Assembly (NCBI GenBank): GCA_002314525.1
Contig: DCGE01000194.1
Location: forward strand, 4,353 to 15,420
From: Prevotellaceae bacterium UBA1786
GTDB lineage: Bacteria > Bacteroidota > Bacteroidia > Bacteroidales > Bacteroidaceae
Length of the DNA: 11,068 nt
Reading direction: 5' to 3'
In this document: piece after piece, positions 1-6,787 of the stretch
Layout of the letters: each line of letters opens with the position of its first letter
How positions within the stretch are numbered: position 1 is the first letter of the stretch
The notes under the pieces: generated by a model
Told to the model about the DNA's origin: nothing
The model's database searches: none
What the model saw: the letters and a program-made list of their open reading frames with translations, nothing else
Program-made: the position numbers and the translations under genes

Positions 1-315
1 GGCAGCGTGGAAGCTTCACTCTTTGCCAACGATGCCAATGCCGTTATTGATGCCGACGGACGCTTCACTGTCCAAGCCACTGTCGGAACGGACGGAATAC
101 TAAACCTTGGAGTACGCTTCAGCAGCAAAACGGATGGCAGTATAGAGGTCGATGCCTTTACGCTCGAGAATGTGAATGACGACACCACACCTATTCGTTG
201 TTCTGTCATTTCTGAAGAAAGTTCTCCTTCTTCTTATAATTTGAGTGGACAACGTTCCTCTTTTCTTCAATCTGGCATCAACATTGTCGGACACAGAAAG
301 GTGTTCAGACGATAA
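1..315 (+). CDS. C-terminal part of a secreted, probably carbohydrate-active protein (5' end outside window)
   Basis: An open frame enters from the left edge and ends at TAA 313-315, so about 104 residues of a longer protein are visible. The first roughly 60 residues alternate hydrophobic and polar positions and include phrases such as GRFTVQATV and SIEVDAFTLENV. This resembles the last strands of a jelly-roll, carbohydrate-binding-like domain. After a Ser-rich linker the protein ends in a YNLSGQR...GINIV...RKVFRR tail. Tails of this form (YNLSGQR, then Gly-Ile/Leu, then a basic end) are common at the C-termini of large secreted Prevotella and Bacteroides enzymes; I recall this rather than having checked it. 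The GH43 gene starts 44 bases downstream on the same strand, which suggests a shared polysaccharide-degradation cluster. The catalytic part, if any, lies outside the window, so no family can be named. The GTG at position 7 is an internal codon, not a start. Confidence 0.75.
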   Translation, partial: GSVEASLFANDANAVIDADGRFTVQATVGTDGILNLGVRFSSKTDGSIEVDAFTLENVNDDTTPIRCSVISEESSPSSYNLSGQRSSFLQSGINIVGHRKVFRR

Positions 316-359
316 ATGACCTGCAGCCACCTTCGTTCAATTCACTTGTTGAATAGGTT

Positions 360-1328
360 ATGAATAAGATTTACATGTATTATGTATGTATGTTGGCAAT
401 GTTCCTTGTTCCGCAATGCACAGCAGCCCAAGGCTATCTCTTTGCCTATTTTACCAACAACTCAACTGAGGGACAACAGGTGTGCTTCGCCTTGAGCCAG
501 AACGGACTCGACTTCGAACCGCTCAATGAAGGCCGTCCTGTCATTGCCAGCGACACCATAAGTCGTAGTGGCGGCATTCGCGACCCACACCTGTTGCGCA
601 CATCCGACGGTTGGTTTCTCATGGTGCTGACAGATATGGACTGGCAGAGAGGCAAATGGTCGAACAGAGGTATCGTGATGATGCGCTCACGTGACCTCAT
701 CCACTGGCAGCACCACACAGTTCATTTTCCTGAACGATACGTAGGAACGCGTTATGCACAAGCAGATGCCGTGTGGGCTCCACAGACTATCTATGACCCC
801 CTAGTCGGGAAATATATGGTGTACTTCTCGCTGCATTCACCCCAAGACGGGCCCTTCCCTCGTGATGCCGTATATTATGCCTATGCCAACAGCGACTTCA
901 GCGACCTGGAATGTGAACCGCAACCACTCTTTACCTATCCCGATCCGACGATAGATACTGATATCGTGTACGATGAAGGTGGCGTTTTCCATCTCTTCTT
1001 CAACACCTGGGGCGCAGATGGCTTGCAACGCAGACAGTACATCTTCACCGACCTTCATGCTCCTGACACATGGACTCTCGTTCCTGGCCGCATGCAACCC
1101 AACACAATTGATTCGGAAGGTTCTACTGCCTACAGACTCAACAACGGCACATGGCTCCTTGGCTACGATTGTTTTCGGGATGGTATCTACCAGATATGCC
1201 GTACCGACGACTGGACCTCATTCCAGTTGGTTCGCGAAACAAAAGCAGATGGAAACTTCACACCTCGTCATGGCTCTGTCATTTCTATTAGTCGCAAAGA
1301 GATGCGAAGGCTGCTACGTACTTATTAG
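360..1328 (+). CDS. Secreted family 43-type glycoside hydrolase (arabinofuranosidase/galactosidase-like)
   Basis: This 322-residue protein has a signal peptide (residues 1 to about 23, hydrophobic core YYVCMLAMFLV, cleavage near TAAQ|G) and then a single five-bladed beta-propeller. The expected family 43 landmarks are in order: RDPH at 74-77 with D75 as probable catalytic base, WAPQ at 139-142, a TIDTDIV segment at 197-203 holding the probable pKa-modulating Asp (D199 or D201), and SEGS at 252-255 with E253 as probable general acid. The C-terminal RHGSVI near residue 305 is also usual, so the domain looks complete. It most resembles the Bacteroides BT3655-like branch, recognised from the YLFAYFT opening and the DPHLLR and WAPQTIYDP stretches. 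Substrate cannot be fixed from sequence; L-arabinofuranosyl or D-galactosyl side chains are likely. C20 is not in a proper lipobox, so a soluble secreted form is more likely than a lipoprotein. No C-terminal sorting tail is present, unlike the preceding gene. Confidence 0.85.
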   Translation: MNKIYMYYVCMLAMFLVPQCTAAQGYLFAYFTNNSTEGQQVCFALSQNGLDFEPLNEGRPVIASDTISRSGGIRDPHLLRTSDGWFLMVLTDMDWQRGKWSNRGIVMMRSRDLIHWQHHTVHFPERYVGTRYAQADAVWAPQTIYDPLVGKYMVYFSLHSPQDGPFPRDAVYYAYANSDFSDLECEPQPLFTYPDPTIDTDIVYDEGGVFHLFFNTWGADGLQRRQYIFTDLHAPDTWTLVPGRMQPNTIDSEGSTAYRLNNGTWLLGYDCFRDGIYQICRTDDWTSFQLVRETKADGNFTPRHGSVISISRKEMRRLLRTY

Positions 1329-1499
1329 AATATGGTATTATTGCATGTTGCGGTTGGTCACCCATTGCAGGATTTCTGACGAGGTGTATGGCTCATCTGT
1401 CCATCACCCTCCTTATCCTCAAATACTGACAAAGCAGCTGGCTGCCATGATTGATAGTCGGCTGTCTCGTGGATAAGCAAGTACAAGCTACTGAAGATG

Positions 1500-1526
1500 T
1501 TGAACTCTATCGATAACTAAGTTCAA
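1500..1526. repeat. Inverted repeat, 7-bp arms
   Basis: TTGAACT at 1500-1506 is exactly complementary to AGTTCAA at 1520-1526, with a 13-base spacer that contains the 8-bp palindrome TATCGATA (1508-1515). No T-tract follows, so it does not look like a standard intrinsic terminator for the glycosidase gene 170 bases upstream. It could be a weak hairpin or a protein-binding site. Confidence 0.4.
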
Positions 1527-1574
1527 AGACACAAATAAGTAACGATAGCTCCAACACTTCCGCAGTTTTTCTTT

Positions 1575-1692
1575 GTTACATTAATAATGTCAGCTCTTTT
1601 ACATTACTAATGTCAGCATCTTGACATTACTAACCTCAGCATGCTGACATTAGTAACCTCAGTAAGCTGACATTAGTAATGTAACATCATTA
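1575..1692. repeat. Five tandem 23-bp units containing an ACATTA(n)TAATGT palindrome
   Basis: The hexamer ACATTA starts at 1578, 1601, 1624, 1647 and 1670, an exact 23-base period across five units. Units 1, 2 and 5 have the full palindromic core ACATTA-n-TAATGT. Units 3 and 4 have a changed right arm (TAACCT). Units 1-4 continue into TCAG. The outer edges are also inverted: the 20 bases 1575-1594 match the reverse complement of 1666-1685 at 19 positions. Inner hairpins are possible: TAATGTCA 1608-1615 with TGACATTA 1622-1629 (6-base loop), and the perfect palindrome TCAGCATGCTGA at 1636-1647, which extends outward to 1627-1656 with only two mismatched pairs. It could be an operator array, a structured RNA element or a VNTR-type satellite; the sequence does not decide between these. 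Confidence 0.85.
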
Positions 1693-1766
1693 AGTTCAGT
1701 AGTCGTGACTCATAAGCTCATGGGATGGCAGTGGGAATATTGCCTGAGATGAAGTATTTTTTCATC

Positions 1767-1810
1767 GAAATTCCACAAAAATGCATGCAAAATATAATAA
1801 ATGGAATTTC
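1767..1810. repeat. Inverted repeat, 9-bp arms, upstream of mfd
   Basis: GAAATTCCA at 1767-1775 is exactly complementary to TGGAATTTC at 1802-1810. The 26-base spacer is AT-rich and contains the palindrome TGCATGCA (1782-1789). This lies about 180 bases before the mfd start, in the most AT-rich part of the gap, where regulatory sequence would be expected. Whether it works as RNA hairpin or DNA site is unknown. Confidence 0.45.
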
Positions 1811-1990
1811 TTTACGTTATTCTATTAAAAACATGTTATTCTTGCCTATGAAGCATTTTACACTAAGCCCCTCGTTTGAGGAAAACACAATCGGTCAGTT
1901 TGATGACGTGCCTGAGATGCACGCCAGTCTTGAGAGCCTCTTTCTGCTACGGGTATTTGCCCGCACCTACGGCACCGCAATCTGACTCCA

Positions 1991-4900
1991 TTGGATTTTG
2001 AGAGAACCTTACATCTCCTGGAAAAGCATCCAGGGGTGACGTCACTTCTCAATGCAATATGCACACAGAATGGTGACATAACGGCTGACGGCCTTACGGG
2101 CTCGTCGGCTGCGTTGGTTTTTGCATCTGTCATGCGTCAGCTTTCGGCAAGAGGCGTGAAGCAGCCACGTATACTGTTCATTCTGGAGGATGAGGAAGAG
2201 GCTGGCTATTTCTACCATGACATGACGCAGATCAACGGCGAGAAGAATGTATTGTTCTTTCCTTCGTCATACCGCAACACGATGCGCTGTGATCAGAAGG
2301 ACTCAGCCAACGAGGTGCTCCGTACTGATGTGCTGACAGACCTCAATTCTGCGGAGACAACACAGAACAAGGTCATCGTCAGTTTTCCAGAAGCCATCAA
2401 GGAACCTGTAGTGTCGCAGAAAGACCTCGATGCCAACTCCATGATGCTGAAGGTCGGTGAGACATACGAGACATCCGATTTGGAGTCGTTCCTGTTCTCA
2501 TTGGGATTCATAAGGGTTGACTACGTGTATGAGCCCGGACAATTTGCCATCAGAGGAAGTATATTCGACATCTTTTCATTCAGCAGTGAGACGCCGTACC
2601 GTATTGACTTCTTCGGTGACGAGGTGGACAGCATCCGCACTTTTGACATCCAGACACAGCTGTCGGACATGCGTCTGTCATTCATATCCATAGTTCCGGA
2701 AATCGGTTCGCTTGAATCAGAGCAGATACCGTTCACTGACTTCCTGCCGAAAGACACGCTGGTGGTGATGCGCGACAGACAGTTCGTAGAAGACCGATCG
2801 GAGCTGTCGTTCGGTGGGTTCAGGAACATAATCGTCTCCCAGCAGCCAGCAGCCAGCAACAAGCAGCAAGCAGCCAACATCACCTTCCACACCACCCGTC
2901 AGCCGCTCTTCCACAAGAATTTCGACCTCATGCGTGACGAGTTCACCCGACTGGAATGGGATGGCTACAAACTGTTCATCTGTGCCGACAACGACAAACA
3001 GTTCAAACGTCTGAAGGAGATATTCCCGGAACTGCATTTCCGTTCAATGGAGAAGACCTTGCATTCCGGTTTCACCGATCACGACCTGAAGGTATGCTAC
3101 TTCACCGATCATCAGATATTCGACCGCTATCATAAATACAGTCTGAAGAGTGACAAGGCCCGTCGCGGAAAGGTGGCACTGACACTGAAGGAACTTCAGC
3201 AGTTTGAGCCAGGCGACTTTGTGGTGCATATAGACCATGGAGTCGGTAAGTTCGGAGGACTGGTCAGGGTACCTGAAAACGGTGTCATGCAGGAGAAGAT
3301 CATGATCACATACCGGAATGAAGACACCGTATATGTATCTATCCACGCCCTTCACAAACTGTCGAAATACAAAGGCAAGGACGGTGAGCCACCGACACTG
3401 AGCCGTCTGGGTACCGGTGCCTGGCAGCGAATGAAGGAACGCGTAAAGGCTAAGGTCAAGGACATTGCACGCGATCTTATCAAACTGTATGCCGAGCGTC
3501 AGAAGGAGAAGGGTTTTGCCTTCAGCCATGATGGTTATATGCAGCATGAACTCGAGAGTTCGTTTATGTACGAGGATACTCCCGATCAGTTCAAGGCCAC
3601 GCAGGACGTGAAAGCCGACATGGAGCGCATGCAGCCCATGGACCGACTGGTGTGCGGTGACGTGGGATTCGGAAAGACCGAAGTAGCCATACGTGCCGCC
3701 TTCAAGGCAGCAACCGACGGCAAGCAGGTGGCGGTGCTCGTTCCGACGACTGTGCTTGCCTATCAGCACTGGCAGACATTCTCGGAACGTCTGAAGGACT
3801 TCCCTGTCAAGGTGGAGTACCTCAGCCGTGCCAGAACTGCCGTACAGACGAAAGCCATACTCGAAAACCTTGCAAACGGCAAGACAGACATCATCGTAGG
3901 AACACATAAGCTCATAGGCAAATCAATAAAATTCAAGGATCTCGGTCTGCTCATCATCGACGAGGAACAGAAGTTCGGAGTTGCAGTGAAGGAGAAACTC
4001 CGTCAGATGAAGGTGAACGTGGATACACTCACCATGACAGCCACTCCTATCCCCCGCACCCTGCAGTTCTCACTGATGGGAGCCAGAGACCTCAGTATCA
4101 TACAGACTCCACCATCAAACCGCTACCCTATACAGACCGAAGTACACACATTCTCAGAAGAGGTGATACGCGATGCTATCAACTTCGAGATGAGCCGGAA
4201 CGGGCAGGTGTTCTTCGTAAACAACAAGATCAGTAACCTGACCGAACTTGAAACGATGATCCATCGCTGTGTTCCCGATGCCAGGGTATGTATAGGACAT
4301 GGGCGGATGAATCCAGCCGAACTTGAGCAGGTGGTGTTCGACTTCATGAACTACGACTACGATGTCATGCTTTCGACTACCATCGTGGAGAACGGCATAG
4401 ACATACCCAATGCCAACACCATCATCATCAATGCAGCTCAGAACTACGGACTCAGCGATCTGCATCAGATGCGAGGACGTGTGGGCAGAAGCAACAAGAA
4501 GGCCTTCTGCTATCTCATCGCTCCCCCACTCTCTGCCCTCAAGGATGATGCACGCAGACGCCTTCAGGCACTTGAGAACTTCTCAGACCTGGGAATGGGA
4601 ATGCAGATCGCACTGCAGGATCTTGATATACGTGGGGCAGGCAACCTGCTGGGAGCAGAACAGAGCGGTTTCATAGCAGACCTCGGATATGAGACCTATC
4701 AGAAGGTGCTGAAAGACCCGATGCAGGAACTTCAGGCAGAGGAACACTCTGCTGCTACACAGACGGAAACAGGCGAGAACACCCCTCAGACCGTAGCGGC
4801 ATACGGAAACGGATGGCGGTTGTACTTCGGTGACATAGTCGTAGAAAGTGACCTGCCGACATACTTCCATGACAGTTTCGTTCCTACGAGCGGAGAACGT

Positions 4901-5278
4901 ATCACACTCTACCGTGAACTCGACTCACTGGAAACGAAGGAACAACTGGATGACTACAGATCACGCCTCATAGACCGATTCGGCGAGATACCCGAAGAGG
5001 CACAGGAACTTATCAACATCATGCCATTGAAGTGGGTGGCAGCCCGACTCGGGATTGAGAAGATTACACTCAAGCAAGGGCACCTCATCCTGCACCTCAT
5101 CAGCGACTTCACCAGCGACTACTACAGAAGCGATACATTCGGTATGCTGATCAGATATCTTCAGACACATTCATCAACCACAAAACTCCGTGACGGTCAG
5201 ACACGCTCGCTCCTCATCAAGAACGTGCCGACTGTTTCAAGTGCATTGGCAATACTCACACAGATAGAACAACAATAA
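1991..5278 (+). CDS. mfd: Transcription-repair coupling factor Mfd
   Basis: This 1095-residue cytoplasmic ATP-dependent DNA translocase displaces RNA polymerase stalled at lesions and recruits UvrA. The N-terminal third is the UvrB-like module (FFPSSYR, then YVYEPGQFAIRGSIFDIF and YRIDFFGDEVDSIR). A CarD-like RNA polymerase interaction domain starts near residue 405 (GDFVVHIDHGVGKF). The translocase has Walker A GDVGFGKT (556-563), DEEQ (657-660) and QMRGRVGR (826-833). After LQDLDIRGAGNLLG comes the C-terminal regulatory domain (about 940-1095). Length is normal for Bacteroidetes. There is no ATG at the N-terminus: the frame is open from 1934, and TTG 1991 gives an N-terminus (MDFERTLHLLEKHPG) resembling homologues as I recall them. 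CTG 1982 is an alternative, and the first in-frame ATG (codon 48) would cut into the first domain. A heptamer repeat encodes a Gln/Ala-rich segment at residues 284-296. The nuclease gene follows after 13 bases. Confidence 0.96.
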   Translation: MDFERTLHLLEKHPGVTSLLNAICTQNGDITADGLTGSSAALVFASVMRQLSARGVKQPRILFILEDEEEAGYFYHDMTQINGEKNVLFFPSSYRNTMRCDQKDSANEVLRTDVLTDLNSAETTQNKVIVSFPEAIKEPVVSQKDLDANSMMLKVGETYETSDLESFLFSLGFIRVDYVYEPGQFAIRGSIFDIFSFSSETPYRIDFFGDEVDSIRTFDIQTQLSDMRLSFISIVPEIGSLESEQIPFTDFLPKDTLVVMRDRQFVEDRSELSFGGFRNIIVSQQPAASNKQQAANITFHTTRQPLFHKNFDLMRDEFTRLEWDGYKLFICADNDKQFKRLKEIFPELHFRSMEKTLHSGFTDHDLKVCYFTDHQIFDRYHKYSLKSDKARRGKVALTLKELQQFEPGDFVVHIDHGVGKFGGLVRVPENGVMQEKIMITYRNEDTVYVSIHALHKLSKYKGKDGEPPTLSRLGTGAWQRMKERVKAKVKDIARDLIKLYAERQKEKGFAFSHDGYMQHELESSFMYEDTPDQFKATQDVKADMERMQPMDRLVCGDVGFGKTEVAIRAAFKAATDGKQVAVLVPTTVLAYQHWQTFSERLKDFPVKVEYLSRARTAVQTKAILENLANGKTDIIVGTHKLIGKSIKFKDLGLLIIDEEQKFGVAVKEKLRQMKVNVDTLTMTATPIPRTLQFSLMGARDLSIIQTPPSNRYPIQTEVHTFSEEVIRDAINFEMSRNGQVFFVNNKISNLTELETMIHRCVPDARVCIGHGRMNPAELEQVVFDFMNYDYDVMLSTTIVENGIDIPNANTIIINAAQNYGLSDLHQMRGRVGRSNKKAFCYLIAPPLSALKDDARRRLQALENFSDLGMGMQIALQDLDIRGAGNLLGAEQSGFIADLGYETYQKVLKDPMQELQAEEHSAATQTETGENTPQTVAAYGNGWRLYFGDIVVESDLPTYFHDSFVPTSGERITLYRELDSLETKEQLDDYRSRLIDRFGEIPEEAQELINIMPLKWVAARLGIEKITLKQGHLILHLISDFTSDYYRSDTFGMLIRYLQTHSSTTKLRDGQTRSLLIKNVPTVSSALAILTQIEQQ
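2840..2878 (+). repeat. Heptanucleotide repeat inside mfd
   Basis: The stretch has a clean 7-base period: AGCCAGC (2844-2850), AGCCAGC (2851-2857), AACAAGC (2858-2864), AGCAAGC (2865-2871), AGCCAAC (2872-2878), with a partial unit before. It is translated as the low-complexity run Q284 to N296 (Gln, Ala, Pro, Ser, Asn, Lys) between two ordinary parts of the UvrB-like module. Three units (21 bases) preserve the frame; a change of one or two units would not. The same kind of repeat occurs at the tatA/tatC junction in this window. Confidence 0.85.
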
Positions 5279-5291
5279 TAACAGCAAAACA

Positions 5292-6074
5292 ATGAAACAC
5301 ACTCTTATCCGGCTGTCACTGATTTCCATAATGACAATAAGCACCGTCTCGGCCTTTGGCTGGGGACAGAAAGGACATGACGTCACATGTGCCATAGCAC
5401 AGAGACACCTCTCGAAAAAGGCTAAGAAACAAATTGCCAGCATTCTTGACGGACGATCCATAATATACTGGGCCAACTGGATGGATAATGCCAGCCACAC
5501 TCCGCAGTATGAATATACCAAGACATGGCACTACCGCAATGTAGATGCAGACCAGACATATGAATCAATGCCCGAGGAACCAAGCGGAGACGTGGTTACA
5601 GCCATACAGACACAGACCGAGCTACTGAAAAACAGCCAAGCATCGAAGGAGGCAGCAGCTCTCGCCCTGAAGTTCCTCGTACATCTTGTGGGTGATGTTC
5701 ATTGTCCGATGCACATGGGACACAAGTCAGACCTCGGCGGCAACAAATGGCAGATACAGTACTTCAACAAGGGAACAAACCTTCATAGCATCTGGGACAC
5801 CGACATCATAGAAGGAACACACAAATGGACCTACACCGAATGGGCCGACCAACTTGACATCATCGACAAAAAGACCATCATACAACTTACACAAGGTACA
5901 GAAAAAGACTGGGCAAAGGGAACATTGTCCATTGCCCAGAAGATATATGACACGACACCGGTGGGTTCAAAACTGTCGTACGACTACTCAAGCGAGTGGA
6001 CTCCGGTCATCGAACAACAGCTGTTGCTCGGCGGTCTGCGTCTCGCCAGATTACTGAACGAGATATTCAGATAG
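5292..6074 (+). CDS. Secreted S1/P1-type zinc-dependent nuclease
   Basis: This 260-residue protein has a signal peptide (residues 1 to 21-23) followed by the S1/P1 nuclease fold, which hydrolyses single-stranded DNA and RNA to 5'-nucleotides using three zinc ions. The metal ligands known from P1 nuclease can be matched: W24 and H29 (WGQKGH), D65 (WMDN), H80 (WHYRNVD), H131 and D135 (HLVGD), H141, H165 and D169 (HSIWD). The spacings agree closely with P1. In the family the free amino group and carbonyl of the N-terminal Trp bind zinc, so cleavage is expected directly before W24, after SAFG. The short mfd gap (13 bases, no terminator seen) suggests co-transcription, although the products act in different compartments. 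A role in nucleotide scavenging is more likely than repair. Its stop lies 13 bases from the stop of the opposing sirtuin gene. Confidence 0.9.
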   Translation: MKHTLIRLSLISIMTISTVSAFGWGQKGHDVTCAIAQRHLSKKAKKQIASILDGRSIIYWANWMDNASHTPQYEYTKTWHYRNVDADQTYESMPEEPSGDVVTAIQTQTELLKNSQASKEAAALALKFLVHLVGDVHCPMHMGHKSDLGGNKWQIQYFNKGTNLHSIWDTDIIEGTHKWTYTEWADQLDIIDKKTIIQLTQGTEKDWAKGTLSIAQKIYDTTPVGSKLSYDYSSEWTPVIEQQLLLGGLRLARLLNEIFR

Positions 6075-6087
6075 TCAGAGGAAAGTT

Positions 6088-6786
6088 TCACGCTTTCAGG
6101 ATATCACGCAGCTGCTTCATGCCTTCAGTGGCAGTCGTGGCAATGACATGAATACCCATACCTGATGGTACGTTGGTAGGACGGGGATCGATGAGGTAGA
6201 TCTTTGCATGGCTGTTGGCATATTGCAGGAGTCCTGCTGCAGGATAGACATTGAGAGATGTGCCAATCACCACCAAGATATCGGCCTTGCTGACCTCCAT
6301 GGCTGCCGGTTCGATCATCGGAACACTCTCACCGAACCATACGATAAACGGGCGCAACTGACTGCCGTCCTTTGCCTTGTCACCTATCCGGATATCAATA
6401 TGTTCCTCATCGAGAGTGACTATCTGGCGCGAGTCATTCGGATTATAGGTAGAAGTAGCCTTCATCAGTTCGCCGTGCAGATGTATAACATTGGTGCTGC
6501 CGGCCTGCTCATGAAGGTTGTCGATGTTCTGGGTGATGACGGTGACATCATAGTCATCCTCCAGTTTGGCAACGATTCGGTGGGCATCGTTGGCAACGGC
6601 ACCTATGAGTTGGCGACGCCTCTCGTTGTAGAACTTCAGCACAAGTTCAGGATCACGATTATAACCCTGGATGCTTGCTACATCCTCGACATTATACTGT
6701 TCCCAGAGGCCGCCAGAATCCCTGAACGTGCTGAAACCACTCTCTGCTGAAATACCAGCTCCTGTAAGAAAAACAAGTTTATCCAT
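6088..6786 (-). CDS. cobB: Sir2-family NAD-dependent protein deacylase (CobB-like)
   Basis: This 232-residue cytoplasmic enzyme removes acyl groups from protein lysines using NAD. The sirtuin motifs are all present: GAGISAESG (9-17) and FRD (21-23) for NAD binding, QNID (86-89), catalytic H104 in HLHGE, RPFIVWFGE, and GTSLNVYPAAGL near residue 180. Y53 and R56 (FYNERR) match the Tyr/Arg pair that in CobB and SIRT5 recognises acidic acyl groups, so desuccinylation as well as deacetylation is plausible. The usual four zinc cysteines are absent from the small domain, which reads TSTYNPNDSRQIV instead. I recall the same in other Bacteroidetes members, so this is probably a lineage trait. It starts one base after the tatC stop and is the last gene of the minus-strand block, converging on the nuclease gene. 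Its link with the export genes may be operon position only. Confidence 0.93.
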   Translation of the reverse strand: MDKLVFLTGAGISAESGFSTFRDSGGLWEQYNVEDVASIQGYNRDPELVLKFYNERRRQLIGAVANDAHRIVAKLEDDYDVTVITQNIDNLHEQAGSTNVIHLHGELMKATSTYNPNDSRQIVTLDEEHIDIRIGDKAKDGSQLRPFIVWFGESVPMIEPAAMEVSKADILVVIGTSLNVYPAAGLLQYANSHAKIYLIDPRPTNVPSGMGIHVIATTATEGMKQLRDILKA

Positions 6787-6787
6787 A

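Larger units (their letters stand above)
1329..1990. other. 662-base intergenic region between the glycosidase gene and mfd
   Basis: I found no convincing full-length gene here. From left to right it holds a 7-bp inverted repeat (1500-1526), an array of five 23-base palindrome-containing units (1578-1692), an AT-rich stretch with a 9-bp inverted repeat (1767-1810), and a small ORF of 45 codons (ATG 1848 to TGA 1985) that stops just 5 bases before the proposed mfd start. A TATTCTTG at 1837-1844 differs at one base from the Bacteroidetes -7 box TAnnTTTG, but no good -33 TTTG lies at the right distance, so I do not call a promoter. The promoter for mfd is expected somewhere after the array. Confidence 0.6.

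Noticed and set aside
1350..1515. Minus-strand open stretch of about 50 codons in the intergenic gap, possible gene remnant
   Set aside because: It lacks a suitable start codon, ends quickly in a stop, and resembles no family I know; chance is the simpler explanation.
1575..1692. CRISPR array
   Set aside because: Units are directly adjacent with no unique spacers, the 23-base unit is palindromic and varies between copies, and no cas genes are nearby.
1837..1844. TATTCTTG as a Bacteroidetes -7 promoter box for mfd
   Set aside because: One mismatch to TAnnTTTG and no good TTTG at the expected distance upstream; such near matches are frequent in AT-rich DNA.
3044..3907. 287-codon open frame on the minus strand
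   Set aside because: It lies wholly inside mfd, opposite the polymerase-interaction and translocase motifs. The plus-strand protein is clearly conserved, so this is an antisense shadow.
6081..6097. GAAAG...CTTTC stem at the convergent junction as a bidirectional terminator
   Set aside because: Only five base pairs with a 7-base loop and no T-tract, and it overlaps the sirtuin 3' end; too weak to call.
6088..6786. Sirtuin degenerate because the zinc cysteines are missing
   Set aside because: All NAD-binding and catalytic residues are intact, the frame is full length, and I recall Bacteroidetes relatives with the same cysteine-free small domain.
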